Notes: generated by a model from the letters alone, not told the origin. DNA of 59,866 bases from Flavobacterium sp. UBA5153 (GCA_002413745.1 DHXP01000018.1:1-59866); one strand, 5' to 3'. Counted from the first letter of the stretch, positions 26,385-34,917 are shown. Translations and numbers: made by a program.

Positions 26385-27284
26385 CTAAGCTTTCTTTTGC
26401 GTTACTAAATACACCCCCACAAATATCAAAATAGCCGAAACTATTTTTACCCAACTCAATTCGTCTTTCCCTAAACTAATCGCAAAAATGGTGGCAAACA
26501 AAGGTTGCAAATAGATGAAAACGGCAACCGTTGTTGGTTTCAATTCTCTCATCGAAAGCAAATTGAGCAAGTAAGTCAAGAAAGTCGAAAACAGCACCAC
26601 AAACCCTATTTTCCAGTAAATATCCGTTGGAACCAATGTCCAAACAACTGCATCAAATTGGCTCCAGCCAAAAGGCAAAACCATTAAAAAGCCGAACAAA
26701 TAAATCCATTTGACAAAGGTAAAAGCATTGTATTTGTCCATCAATTTCTTGACAATGATTAGGTAAAAACCGTAGGAAACCGCATTGACAAAAACCAGAA
26801 AATTTCCCAAACTTGCGTTCGTGGCACTTCCTACGGATTTTCCGTAAAGGATAAGAAAAGCAGTGCCAATCAAGCCCAAAATAATCCCAAAAACCTTGCG
26901 TTTCTGCATCCTTTCTTTTATGATTATTGCCGAAAGAACCAACACAATTATGGGGGTTGTCACCATGATCACCGATGCCGAAATGGGCGAGGTAAGACTT
27001 AATCCTTTGAAAAAAGTGAGCATATTTAACGCTACGCCAAAAAAGGCTGCAGCAATAATTCGGGGAAAATCTTCCCTTTTTATTTTTTCGTTTCGAACAG
27101 CATTTGGCAGTCTCGTAAAAACCCAAACCAACCAAAACAAAATCATCGATCCGCCGGCGCGCAACAAGATAAAACCATAGGCGTCAATATATTTTGGCAT
27201 CACGTCTTTGGCAATCGTAAAAGTGACTCCGTAAATCAGGGAAACTATTGTGGCACCAATGAGTGCGAAATTTCTTTTTGACAT
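26385..27284 (-). CDS. EamA/DMT superfamily permease
   Basis: A 299-residue inner-membrane protein with ten predicted membrane segments in two repeated EamA domains (about 5-140 and 155-297). The drug/metabolite transporter superfamily exports amino acids, sugars or other metabolites; the substrate cannot be told from sequence. Its start codon overlaps the stop of the ArsC-like gene by one base (TAATG), so the two are probably translationally coupled. Confidence 0.9.
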   Translation of the reverse strand: MSKRNFALIGATIVSLIYGVTFTIAKDVMPKYIDAYGFILLRAGGSMILFWLVWVFTRLPNAVRNEKIKREDFPRIIAAAFFGVALNMLTFFKGLSLTSPISASVIMVTTPIIVLVLSAIIIKERMQKRKVFGIILGLIGTAFLILYGKSVGSATNASLGNFLVFVNAVSYGFYLIIVKKLMDKYNAFTFVKWIYLFGFLMVLPFGWSQFDAVVWTLVPTDIYWKIGFVVLFSTFLTYLLNLLSMRELKPTTVAVFIYLQPLFATIFAISLGKDELSWVKIVSAILIFVGVYLVTQKKA

Positions 27285-27634
27285 TATGCTAGTGCTTTCA
27301 TAACCTGAAGCATATTTTGCTGGCTGTTGCCAATGTAAATTTTGCCGTCAATAATAAAAACGGGTCGACTCAAAAACGTGTAATGTTCCAGAATATAGTT
27401 CTTGAAATCTTCTTCGGTCAAGGATTTATTTTTTAAATCCATCGATTTGTAGAGTTGGGCTTTTTTGCTGAAAAGTGCTTCGTAACTTCCCGAAAGTTCC
27501 CGCATTTCCTCTAATTCTTCAACCGTGATCGGATCTTGTTTGATGTCGTGAAAAGCCAAATTATGGTTCTTTGGCAATGATTTTATGATTTTCCGGCAGG
27601 TGTCGCAGGAAGCGAGATAGTATATTTTGTTCAT
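27284..27634 (-). CDS. ArsC/Spx-like thioredoxin-fold protein
   Basis: A 116-residue protein starting at the ATG at 27634 (the frame could begin at a TTG three codons earlier). The N-terminal CDTCRK (Cys10, Cys13) and the PVFIIDGKIYIGNS segment place it in the ArsC/Spx/YffB family of thioredoxin-fold proteins. Whether it reduces arsenate, acts on thiols or regulates transcription cannot be decided from sequence; no arsenic-resistance genes are nearby. It is the first gene of a two-gene unit with the EamA permease. Confidence 0.85.
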   Translation of the reverse strand: MNKIYYLASCDTCRKIIKSLPKNHNLAFHDIKQDPITVEELEEMRELSGSYEALFSKKAQLYKSMDLKNKSLTEEDFKNYILEHYTFLSRPVFIIDGKIYIGNSQQNMLQVMKALA

Positions 27635-27707
27635 AAACTGCAATTTCTTTGTGCAAAGAAAATTAATTTAGTGGGGAAAATGATTATTTTTATCAAAAAT
27701 TTAAAAA

Positions 27708-28163
27708 ATGCAACGAACATTCGAAATTACCAGAACGAGCAGAAAAATGCTGTCACAATTTTTAGAAAAACATACTTTAGAAGAACTCAATGCCATTCCG
27801 GAAGGCTTTAGCAATAATTTAATTTGGAATATTGCCCACATTATTGTCGTTCAGCAAATGCTGGTTTACAAATTATCGGACTTGCCAATGAAGATTTCGG
27901 ACGAAATGGTCGAAAAATACAAAAAAGGAACCAAGCCGGAACATAAAGCAACACAGGCCGAAGTGGATGAAATCAAGGCTTTGCTTACTGAAACCATTGA
28001 TCAAACTGAAACCGATTTCAATAACAGAGTTTTCAAAAGTTACCAGGAATATCCAACCTCAACAGGTTTTACCTTAAAAAATGCCGAAGATGCGATGGCG
28101 TTCAATTACTTTCACGAAGGTTTGCATATTGGAGTTATGATGGGTATTAGGAAGTTTTTATAA
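27708..28163 (+). CDS. DinB-like (DinB_2) family protein
   Basis: A 151-residue four-helix-bundle protein of the DinB/YfiT superfamily. Three histidines that could bind a metal are visible in the usual places: one in IWNIAHIIVVQQ (about residue 42) and two in FNYFHEGLHIG (about 137 and 141). Members act as metal-dependent thiol transferases or are uncharacterised; DinB itself is damage-inducible. It diverges from the ArsC-like gene, and its promoter must lie in the 73-nt spacer. Confidence 0.82.
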   Translation: MQRTFEITRTSRKMLSQFLEKHTLEELNAIPEGFSNNLIWNIAHIIVVQQMLVYKLSDLPMKISDEMVEKYKKGTKPEHKATQAEVDEIKALLTETIDQTETDFNNRVFKSYQEYPTSTGFTLKNAEDAMAFNYFHEGLHIGVMMGIRKFL

Positions 28164-28227
28164 AGGCGAATTGTTTCCAAATAAAACAACTTTTTTCTTG
28201 CAGCTTCCATAAATTTACAACGATAAC

Positions 28228-28260
28228 AAACCTCAAAGGTTTTGAAAACCTTTGAGGTTT
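28228..28260. repeat. 33-nt nested palindrome of a second sequence class
   Basis: AAACCTCAAAGGTTTT, one G, AAAACCTTTGAGGTTT: a perfect 16-bp inverted repeat in which each arm is itself almost self-complementary. It shares length and plan, but not sequence, with the copies at 6535 and 16223. Another dispersed repeat (CTTTGTGCCTTCGTGGCACA) follows directly. Confidence 0.88.
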
Positions 28261-28317
28261 ACAAATCTTTGTGCCTTCGTGGCACAAACTAAATTATTTT
28301 TACAAAAAAAATTCCAA

Positions 28318-28420
28318 ATGAAATTCAATACTAAAGCCATACACGGAGGGCATTGGGCGAAAAACTGTTGGTATTGAAGACGCGGAAGATTTAATCGAAG
28401 ATTTAAAACAAGCATTGTAA
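28318..28420 (+). pseudogene. Remnant of a trans-sulfuration (Cys/Met metabolism PLP) enzyme gene
   Basis: The first 11 codons read MKFNTKAIHGG, the usual start of cystathionine gamma-synthase or methionine gamma-lyase relatives. About 5 nt later, in another frame, come the last 18 codons of such a gene (VGIEDAEDLIEDLKQAL then stop). Nearly the whole body, roughly 350 codons, has been lost in one deletion with junction near 28353. A strong terminator hairpin follows right after the remnant stop. Confidence 0.75.
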
Positions 28421-28424
28421 TAAA

Positions 28425-28464
28425 AAACAAAAAGCCCGATTTGAGAAAATCGGGCTTTTTGTTT
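28425..28464. terminator. Bidirectional terminator
   Basis: A perfect 16-bp stem (28425-28440 with 28449-28464) with loop TTGAGAAA; the arms carry an A-run and a T-run, so it can end transcripts from both sides: the trans-sulfuration remnant on the plus strand and the outer-membrane protein gene on the minus strand. Confidence 0.88.
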
Positions 28465-28478
28465 ATAATTGTTTTTCA

Positions 28479-29285
28479 CTATTGCAAGTAATAAATGTAA
28501 CCCACATTGAACCAAACCAACCAGTCATTGGCTTTATTTTCCTTAAAAAGGGCTTTATTTTGGTTAATTCCATCAACCCAGTCCGAAAAATAATATTGGA
28601 ATCTTAAATCTACCATCAAGTCAGATAAGGGAGCAAGTTTATATCGAGTTCCCACACTTGAAACTATAGACCAAACTGAACCTCCTTCGGTAGAAAACCC
28701 ATAAGGACGTCCCTCCGATGGAACTAAATATTTGGGAAATGTTGTTAAAGGCGTTCCCAAAGGGCCCATTGTTGAAGAGGCTTTTGCATTATAAAAGCAA
28801 AATTGCCCTCCAAGACTTATAAACGGTCCCCAACTTTCAATTCTTGATGTAAAGTCACGAATGCTCCAAGGGAAATATTCCAGTTGCATTCCTATATTGG
28901 TCACGGCCGTGCTTCCTCTCATTGCCCGCAATTGATCTGCACCAAGACCCGTTCTATTCGGAGAAACCCATTCCCCAAAATTTTTAAGTTCCGTTTTATT
29001 ATAAGACAATTCACTTCTTAATTTAAAGTGATCGTTAAAATAAGTATCAGGAGTATAGCAGTTACAATCTGCTTTGTATGAAAAATTCAAATAGTGGATA
29101 ATACCAATTCCGTATCCGGTATTACCGGCATTTGTAGACAAATCGTATCTCACCCCATAATCCGATTGAAAAGCTACCGGACCCGCAATAACACCAATTT
29201 CATGGGAAAATCCAAATTGGGCATTAGCCACGTTTGAAAATCCAAAAAGAAGGAGACAGAAAAATAGGATAGATTTTGGAATCAT
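28479..29285 (-). CDS. Putative outer-membrane beta-barrel protein (THC0290_0291-like)
   Basis: A 268-residue protein with a signal peptide (cleaved after ANAQ, about residue 22) and alternating strands ending in an aromatic residue cluster (FNVGYIYYLQ), as in small outer-membrane barrels. The FGFSHEIGVIAGPVAFQSDYG start matches a conserved flavobacterial family known only as THC0290_0291. Function unknown; it may be a porin-like or surface-associated barrel. It carries two cysteines close together (CNC) near residue 73. Confidence 0.7.
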   Translation of the reverse strand: MIPKSILFFCLLLFGFSNVANAQFGFSHEIGVIAGPVAFQSDYGVRYDLSTNAGNTGYGIGIIHYLNFSYKADCNCYTPDTYFNDHFKLRSELSYNKTELKNFGEWVSPNRTGLGADQLRAMRGSTAVTNIGMQLEYFPWSIRDFTSRIESWGPFISLGGQFCFYNAKASSTMGPLGTPLTTFPKYLVPSEGRPYGFSTEGGSVWSIVSSVGTRYKLAPLSDLMVDLRFQYYFSDWVDGINQNKALFKENKANDWLVWFNVGYIYYLQ

Positions 29286-29776
29286 CTGTAATAAATTACT
29301 TTTTTACAAATATATAAAAACATCAATCATTACGAATATTATATAAACAAAAGATAAGGTTTGTTGTGTTTTTCAAACGAAAATATTGATTTTAAATAAA
29401 CTCTTTTCATCATTAAAAAATGACTAAATCCAGGTGAAGAATACTTGAAATTAATTAGAAATATTCTTATAAGTAGTAAAAACGATATAATGTCGTGTTT
29501 TACATTTAAACAAATTGCCTTAATTAATTGAAAAACAAATAATTAAATAGTTTTAATAATACGACAACAAATCGTTCCAATTACTTATATTGTATAGGTG
29601 GGTTCTAAATATTGATTTTTTTTGATTTTTCTATAAAACAATCCCTCATAAGTTTTGTAAAAGGTTAAATATTTTAAAAAAGCACGATGTTGTTTTGAAT
29701 ATTATTTCATAAAACTAACTTGCATATCTTAGGATATTAACTTAATGTTATTTCAGGACAGGACATAATATAAAAA
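29286..29776. other. Long A+T-rich region between the barrel protein and the second glutamate dehydrogenase
   Basis: About 490 nt with no credible open frame. It contains the left copy of the 40-bp palindromic repeat (29434-29473) and near 29752 the motif TTCAGGACAGGACATAATAT, which has a near twin at 58050. The promoter of the outer-membrane protein must lie at its left end. No trace of a left IS end was found. Confidence 0.6.
29434..29473. repeat. 40-bp palindromic repeat, left copy
   Basis: Begins GTGAAGAATACTTGAAATTA and matches the copy at 34867-34906 at 36 of 40 positions in direct orientation. Within each copy AAGAATA and TATTCTT face each other across exactly 18 nt, so it looks like an operator-type palindrome as well as a flanking repeat. 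Confidence 0.85.
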
Positions 29777-29810
29777 CAAAAAACAGTAGTAAACATTTGC
29801 TTACTACTGT
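29777..29810 (-). terminator. Terminator of the second glutamate dehydrogenase gene
   Basis: ACAGTAGTAA (29783-29792) pairs with TTACTACTGT (29801-29810) around an 8-nt loop; on the minus strand the stem is followed by TTTTTTGTTTTTA. It lies about 68 nt after the gene's stop. Confidence 0.82.
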
Positions 29811-29877
29811 CTAAAAATTGTACTTTTATTTTTTATTAATCCTGTATCGGTTTTTTAGGACTAGACATTTAAAAGAA

Positions 29878-31215
29878 CTATATTACTCCTTGATCTAACA
29901 TTGCGTCTGCAACTTTTATAAATCCAGCAATATTAGCTCCTTTCACATAGTTAATATAACCATCGTTTTCTGTACCATACTTAATACAAGCAGTATGAAT
30001 TGAAGTCATAATTTGAACCAATTTAGCATCAACCTCATCTTTTGTCCAATTAAGTTTCATTGCATTTTGAGACATTTCTAAACCAGAAACTGCAACACCA
30101 CCAGCATTTACTGCTTTTCCTGGTGCATACATAACTTTTGCTTTTTGTAATGCATGAATAGCTTCCGGAGTACATCCCATATTAGAAAGTTCCGCAACAT
30201 ATTTTACACCGTTTGCAATTAATTTAACTGCATCATCACCATTTAACTCATTTTGAGTTGCACAAGGCATTGCTATATCACATTTAACTCCCCAAGGTTT
30301 TTCACCTGGATAAAATTTTGCTTCTGGAAATTCTTCTGCGTATGGAGAAACGATATCGTTGTTAGAAGCTCTTAACATTAATAGGTAGTCAATTTTTTCA
30401 GCATCTAAACCTTTTTCATCATAAATATAACCATCAGGTCCAGAAATGGTAACAACTTTTACGCCAAATTCAGTTAATTTTAGGGCTGCTCCCCAAGTAA
30501 CATTTCCAAAACCTGAAAGTGTAGCTATTTTACCTTTAAAAGTATCGTTTTTGGTATCTAGCATTTCTTTTGTAAAGTAAACGCCTCCAAAACCTGTTGC
30601 TTCTGGTCTAATTAAACTTCCTCCCCAATTTAAACCTTTTCCAGTAAAAACTCCAGAATTTTCGGATTGTAATTTTTTGTACATTCCGTACATAAAACCA
30701 ATTTCTCTACCTCCTGTACCAATATCACCTGCTGGAACGTCTGTACTTGGACCTATAAATCTCCATAATTCTAACATATAAGCTTGGCAAAAACGCATAA
30801 TTTCGTTATCCGATTTTCCTTTTGGATTAAAATCTGAACCTCCTTTTGCGCCACCCATTGGTAACGTAGTCAATGCATTTTTAAAGATTTGTTCGAAACC
30901 TAAAAATTTAAGAATACTTAAATTAACACTTGGGTGTAAACGAATTCCTCCTTTGTATGGACCAATTGCATTATTAAATTGAACTCTATAGGCTAGATTA
31001 GTTTGTACATTCCCGCTATCATCTACCCAAGAAATTCTAAAGGTTAAAATACGATCTGGCTCTACAATTCTTTCAACAATTTTAGCTGCTTCGTATTGTG
31101 GGTTTTCATTATACATGGTTTCAATAGACTCTAACACTTCTTGTACCGCCTGCAAGTATTCTTGCTCTCCTGGATGTTTAGCCTCTAAACTGTTTAGAAT
31201 ATCTTTTACAATCAT
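29878..31215 (-). CDS. Glutamate dehydrogenase with NAD-type cofactor residues
   Basis: A 445-residue hexameric-type glutamate dehydrogenase. Substrate-side motifs are intact (PYKGGIRLHPSVNLSILKFL, GGAKGGSDFNPKGKSD). In the nucleotide domain it has SGFGNV and ISGPDGYIYD, the same residues as the NAD-specific Clostridium symbiosum enzyme, so it probably oxidises glutamate with NAD in amino-acid catabolism. It follows the PEP-synthase-like gene by 138 nt and has its own terminator. The region is more A+T-rich than its surroundings and is bounded by repeats and an IS remnant, which hints at acquisition. Confidence 0.93.
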   Translation of the reverse strand: MIVKDILNSLEAKHPGEQEYLQAVQEVLESIETMYNENPQYEAAKIVERIVEPDRILTFRISWVDDSGNVQTNLAYRVQFNNAIGPYKGGIRLHPSVNLSILKFLGFEQIFKNALTTLPMGGAKGGSDFNPKGKSDNEIMRFCQAYMLELWRFIGPSTDVPAGDIGTGGREIGFMYGMYKKLQSENSGVFTGKGLNWGGSLIRPEATGFGGVYFTKEMLDTKNDTFKGKIATLSGFGNVTWGAALKLTEFGVKVVTISGPDGYIYDEKGLDAEKIDYLLMLRASNNDIVSPYAEEFPEAKFYPGEKPWGVKCDIAMPCATQNELNGDDAVKLIANGVKYVAELSNMGCTPEAIHALQKAKVMYAPGKAVNAGGVAVSGLEMSQNAMKLNWTKDEVDAKLVQIMTSIHTACIKYGTENDGYINYVKGANIAGFIKVADAMLDQGVI

Positions 31216-31353
31216 AATTTATAGGTATTAAATGCTTGTTTTTATTTTATTAGATAACAAATTTCAGATATTTTTTTTAATTATCCTTAAAAAAAGCTGT
31301 GTTTTTTATTATTATCAATATTATTTAGTTGAATTTTGTTACTTAATTGCTAA

Positions 31354-34300
31354 TTACATAAAACCTCCTGGAGGTTGATCTTCTAAACTTTGATTTTCAT
31401 CTATTTGAATATCCTTCAAAACATATTCTTCTTTAAAAATTACTGCCTTGTTTTTTTTGCCTTCAATAATAATAGTTAATGGTTTTTTAAAATGAATATG
31501 TCTAAGATATTCATTTTCACAAATTGCTTCTTTCTTATTTAAATATTCTAAATCAAAATAACCCTCGTTTATAAATGGGTTAATTGTTAAATAACCTACC
31601 TTAAATGATGTTAGGTTTTGAAAAAAATGTGTTCCTTGACTTGGGTCTATTCTATAGTTGCTTAAGCCCGATTCAACAATTATTTTAGCAGCAGAAATTT
31701 GAGACCAAATTACTGGAATCCCTAACCAAGGGTCACTGCTCCCCCAGCGTCCAGGTCCAACCAATATGTAATTTTTATTTTCTGCAATAAACTTTTTGTT
31801 CATTTCTTCTACAAATTTTGCAATTTCTCTAGTATTTGCAGGATTAAAAGTTTCTGGCTTTACATAAACAAAATCTTGAATATCATCATATTTACCATTC
31901 CCAAGAGCAGATTCCGAATAAATTATGGTGTCTTTATTTTCAAAATTTTCTGGCAATTTACTTAAACTATCATTTGTTTCTACAATTGGTCTAATTTGTA
32001 AAAAACTAAATTCTTTTGGTTGCCCTTCAGGAACATCTAATTTAACAGCAAATTCAATCTCTATTGGATTACGCATTTCTCGTTGTCCAATTCGCAATAA
32101 ATCTTGTAAAATTTCAGCTAAAGGAAAGGTGCCGTACTTTAACACTTGGTCAAAAGTTATTACACGTATTCCGTCATGTAAAATACCTGGTTTTATAATA
32201 TTATTTTGCAAATCATAGGTTGATGCAACAAATTTTAAAGACCCATGTTTTTCTGCATTTCTAATAGTTATTTTCTTCTTATTTATGGATTCGCTGGTTG
32301 AAACAACATAGCTGTCTGGATTCATATCTAAACCATAAAAAAACTGTTGCGTGTCTCTTTGTGCAGATCCCGGAGAAGAAAGTTGTAATACTTTTTTAGG
32401 ATGAAATGGAGAAAATCGTAACGTTTTACCGCCTCCAACAACTATTTCGCCTAATCCCAAAGCAATATGTGCTATTCCTTCGTTTGGTTTTTCATTTCCA
32501 ATAGGATAAAAATTAATGGATCGGGCTACACCAGATATATTTGGATAATAGACATCATCATATTGTTTGCCTATAACTTCTTGTAAAATAACTGCCATTT
32601 TATCCTCTTCAATAGTATGAGAAATGGATTTTAAATAGGCTTTACTGGCTTGAAAAAAAGCCGATGCCATTACAGATTTTATAGCATCTGAAGCCATTTG
32701 AACCATTTTTAACGGTTCTGATTTTGATATCATATAAGTTGCAAAAACCCCTGCAAATGGTTGATAATGTGAATCTTCCAAAACACTTGAAGAACGAATA
32801 GCAATTGGTGAATTAGTTGTTTTTAAAAAGGCTAGAATATCGTCTAACACCCATTTTGGTAAGGGTTTTGATATAAATTCTTTTAAAATTTCTTCGTCAT
32901 TATTACAGTTGGCAACAAAATTTATTAAATTATGCTCTTCCATAAATTGATCAAAAACCTCTGTACTTAAAACAACTGTACGAGGGATTGATATGGATAC
33001 ATCTTTGTATTTATTAAATAGTTTGTTGCGCTTTAAGAAAGAATCTATAAATGCTAAACCTCTTCCTTTTCCTCCTAATGAACCTTCTCCAATTCTGGCA
33101 AAACCTAAATACTCATCGTATTTATATTTATTAAATTTTACAATAACTCCACGAGATCTATAAACACGATAGGCTTTTATAGATTTAATTAAAAATTCTC
33201 GTACATCTTCTACATCTTCAAAATCATCGTATTCAATTTTGCTAAATAAATCTGCCAGAGGAAAAAGTGCTCTAGATCTAAGCCATTTAGAAAACTCACT
33301 ACGTGTTGCATGGTAAATAATTGACTCCGAAGAAACTGTACTTAAAACTTTTTGAAAATTATTTAAATCTTTTACTGTTGCTTCAATTTTCATAGTCACA
33401 GGATTCCAAAATTCAAAATCCCCGAAGGAAAAATACTTTGTGATGTATTTCTTAATTTCATCACCTAATGTCTCAGAATGTTTGTATAAAAATTTACCTT
33501 TAAGTTCTAATGCCCTTTTTTCATTTTTACTGTCTGAAGATTGAATTAATACGGGAAAGTATCGCTTATATTTCCGCGCATACTTTAAAAATTCAAATCC
33601 AGCTTCAGGATCTCGTTTTCCACCTTTAAAATAACTTACATCTGATATTACACCTAAAAGATTGTGTTTGTATTTTTCGAATAAATTTACGCCCTCTTCA
33701 AAGGAAGTGGCTAATAATATTTTTGGCCTACCCCGCATAAGCATCATTGCTCTATGTTCATTTAATCCTTCAGACATAAAAGACCGTGTTTGCTTTAAAA
33801 GAACCTTATAAATTAACGGTAAATATCTAGAGTAAAATCGAAATGAATCTTCAACCAATAGAATAGCTTTTACACCAATTTCATTGATGTCTTTTTCGGC
33901 ATTCATTCTATCTTCGGTAAGTTTAATTATGGCTAAAAAAATATCTACGTTACCATTCCAATGAAAAACAAAATCAATTATACCTGCATTTGCCTTATTT
34001 ACTTTTTCTCTTAATTGAGAAGAGTAATGACTTAATGCGACAATAGGAACATTTGGAAATGCTTCTTTTATTTGTTCCGATGTTTCAAAGACCTTGTAAT
34101 CGCCAAAATCTAACCAAGTTATTACTAGGTCTATTTTATTGGTATTAAGTGCTATTATAGCTCTTCTTGCTGAATTGGCGTGAATAAAATTTGGCGGATA
34201 TCTTAAATTTAAAGCTATATACTCATTAAAAATACGTTCGTCTATTCTTCCATCTTCTTCTAACATATAATAATCGTAGTTAGAACAAACTATCAATACT

Positions 34301-34383
34301 TTATTAATTCTATTATACATTAATTGTTCAAAGGCCACTTCTTCAAACACATAGGATTTTAAATCTGGTAAATTAGCGTTCAT
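31354..34383 (-). CDS. PEP/pyruvate-binding ATP-grasp protein with receiver-like N-terminal domains
   Basis: A 1009-residue protein of the PEP-synthase/pyruvate-dikinase N-domain class. Residues 1-150 and 165-325 look like two receiver folds (AILLVEDS, LGVISDVSYF and VLIQSSDS in the second). About 430-830 is the ATP-grasp PPDK_N domain (GSLGGKGRG, PIAIRSSSVLEDS, GGGKTLRFSPFHP). The last 180 residues form a separate domain (GPGRWGSSDPWLGIPV, SQGTHFFQNL). The swivelling phosphohistidine domain (GGxTxH) and PEP-binding barrel are absent, so it cannot be a conventional PEP synthase. A phosphorelay-regulated ATP-dependent kinase or sensor is possible. It precedes the NAD-type glutamate dehydrogenase. 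Confidence 0.8.
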   Translation of the reverse strand: MNANLPDLKSYVFEEVAFEQLMYNRINKVLIVCSNYDYYMLEEDGRIDERIFNEYIALNLRYPPNFIHANSARRAIIALNTNKIDLVITWLDFGDYKVFETSEQIKEAFPNVPIVALSHYSSQLREKVNKANAGIIDFVFHWNGNVDIFLAIIKLTEDRMNAEKDINEIGVKAILLVEDSFRFYSRYLPLIYKVLLKQTRSFMSEGLNEHRAMMLMRGRPKILLATSFEEGVNLFEKYKHNLLGVISDVSYFKGGKRDPEAGFEFLKYARKYKRYFPVLIQSSDSKNEKRALELKGKFLYKHSETLGDEIKKYITKYFSFGDFEFWNPVTMKIEATVKDLNNFQKVLSTVSSESIIYHATRSEFSKWLRSRALFPLADLFSKIEYDDFEDVEDVREFLIKSIKAYRVYRSRGVIVKFNKYKYDEYLGFARIGEGSLGGKGRGLAFIDSFLKRNKLFNKYKDVSISIPRTVVLSTEVFDQFMEEHNLINFVANCNNDEEILKEFISKPLPKWVLDDILAFLKTTNSPIAIRSSSVLEDSHYQPFAGVFATYMISKSEPLKMVQMASDAIKSVMASAFFQASKAYLKSISHTIEEDKMAVILQEVIGKQYDDVYYPNISGVARSINFYPIGNEKPNEGIAHIALGLGEIVVGGGKTLRFSPFHPKKVLQLSSPGSAQRDTQQFFYGLDMNPDSYVVSTSESINKKKITIRNAEKHGSLKFVASTYDLQNNIIKPGILHDGIRVITFDQVLKYGTFPLAEILQDLLRIGQREMRNPIEIEFAVKLDVPEGQPKEFSFLQIRPIVETNDSLSKLPENFENKDTIIYSESALGNGKYDDIQDFVYVKPETFNPANTREIAKFVEEMNKKFIAENKNYILVGPGRWGSSDPWLGIPVIWSQISAAKIIVESGLSNYRIDPSQGTHFFQNLTSFKVGYLTINPFINEGYFDLEYLNKKEAICENEYLRHIHFKKPLTIIIEGKKNKAVIFKEEYVLKDIQIDENQSLEDQPPGGFM

Positions 34384-34508
34384 CCTTTAATTTTTTATTA
34401 CAAGTGCAAGTTATCAATTTTAGCATTAATGTTTAGCATTTTAAGTTAGTTTAAACAAAAAAACTGTTACTTTAAAAACAGCTTTTTCCTTTTTATTCAA
34501 AATTTTAT

Positions 34509-34867
34509 TATAGATGGGTTCGTGAATTTAAAAATAGCGACAAAGAAATAGAAAGGCAAATAATATATTATATCTCTAGCACAGAGGGGAACTCCTCTTT
34601 TTTCAACAAGTTATAAGGTCTCATTGGAGTATAGAAAACAAATTACATTGGACTCTTGATGTTGCATTTGGCGAGAATATGAGTAGAAAGAGAAATGAAA
34701 ATGCAGATCAAAACTTTTCCTTAATAACAAAAATTGGAATAAATATTTTAAAAAATGATAAATCTTCAAAATTAGGAATTAAAGGAAAACGACTAAAAAT
34801 AGGCTGGAGTAATAGCTATCTAGAAAAATTAGTAGGAATTAGTTAAAAAACTCATGCGTTTGCCCTG
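34509..34867 (+). mobile_element. Decayed 3' part of an ISAs1-family insertion sequence
   Basis: Two frames joined by a one-base shift in a T-run near 34600 encode the C-terminal part of an ISAs1 (H-repeat type) transposase: YYISSTEG, then IRSHWSIENKLHWTLDVAFG and IKGKRLKIGWSNSYLEKL, stopping at 34846. The sequence then runs into CATGCGTTTGCCCTG (34853-34867), which matches the terminal inverted repeat I associate with this family. The 5' part of the transposase and the left end are missing, so it is inactive. Its end abuts the right copy of the 40-bp repeat. The 125 nt to the left of it hold the promoter of the PEP-synthase-like gene and a small hairpin (about 34467-34495). Confidence 0.82.
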
Positions 34868-34906
34868 TGAAGAATACCTAAAATTAATTAGAATTATTCT
34901 TATAAA
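34867..34906. repeat. 40-bp palindromic repeat, right copy
   Basis: Begins GTGAAGAATACCTAAAATTA; its first G is also the last base of the ISAs1 end. AAGAATA (34870-34876) and TATTCTT (34895-34901) are separated by 18 nt as in the left copy. It ends 3 nt before the -7 element of the NADP-type glutamate dehydrogenase, i.e. over the -33 region of that promoter. Confidence 0.85.
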
Positions 34907-34909
34907 ATG

Positions 34910-34917
34910 TATATTTG
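34910..34917 (+). promoter_or_regulatory. Likely gdhA -7 element
   Basis: TATATTTG matches TAnnTTTG. It stands 47 nt before the gdhA ATG and right after the 40-bp palindrome, which has no TTTG at the standard -33 distance. A regulator bound to the palindrome may replace or block the -33 contact. Confidence 0.55.

Noticed and set aside
26653-27135. A 160-codon minus-strand frame inside the EamA permease gene
   Set aside because: It is an alternative frame of a clear permease gene; composition (many Cys, His and Phe) is not protein-like.
28233-28515. Short minus-strand frames over the trans-sulfuration remnant
   Set aside because: They read through a palindrome and a terminator hairpin and overlap the start of a spacer; no coding character.
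29435-34877. TGAAGAATAC on both sides taken as a simple 10-bp target duplication of the ISAs1 element
   Set aside because: The match continues for about 30 more bases at both sites and no left IS end follows the left copy, so a plain target-site duplication does not fit.
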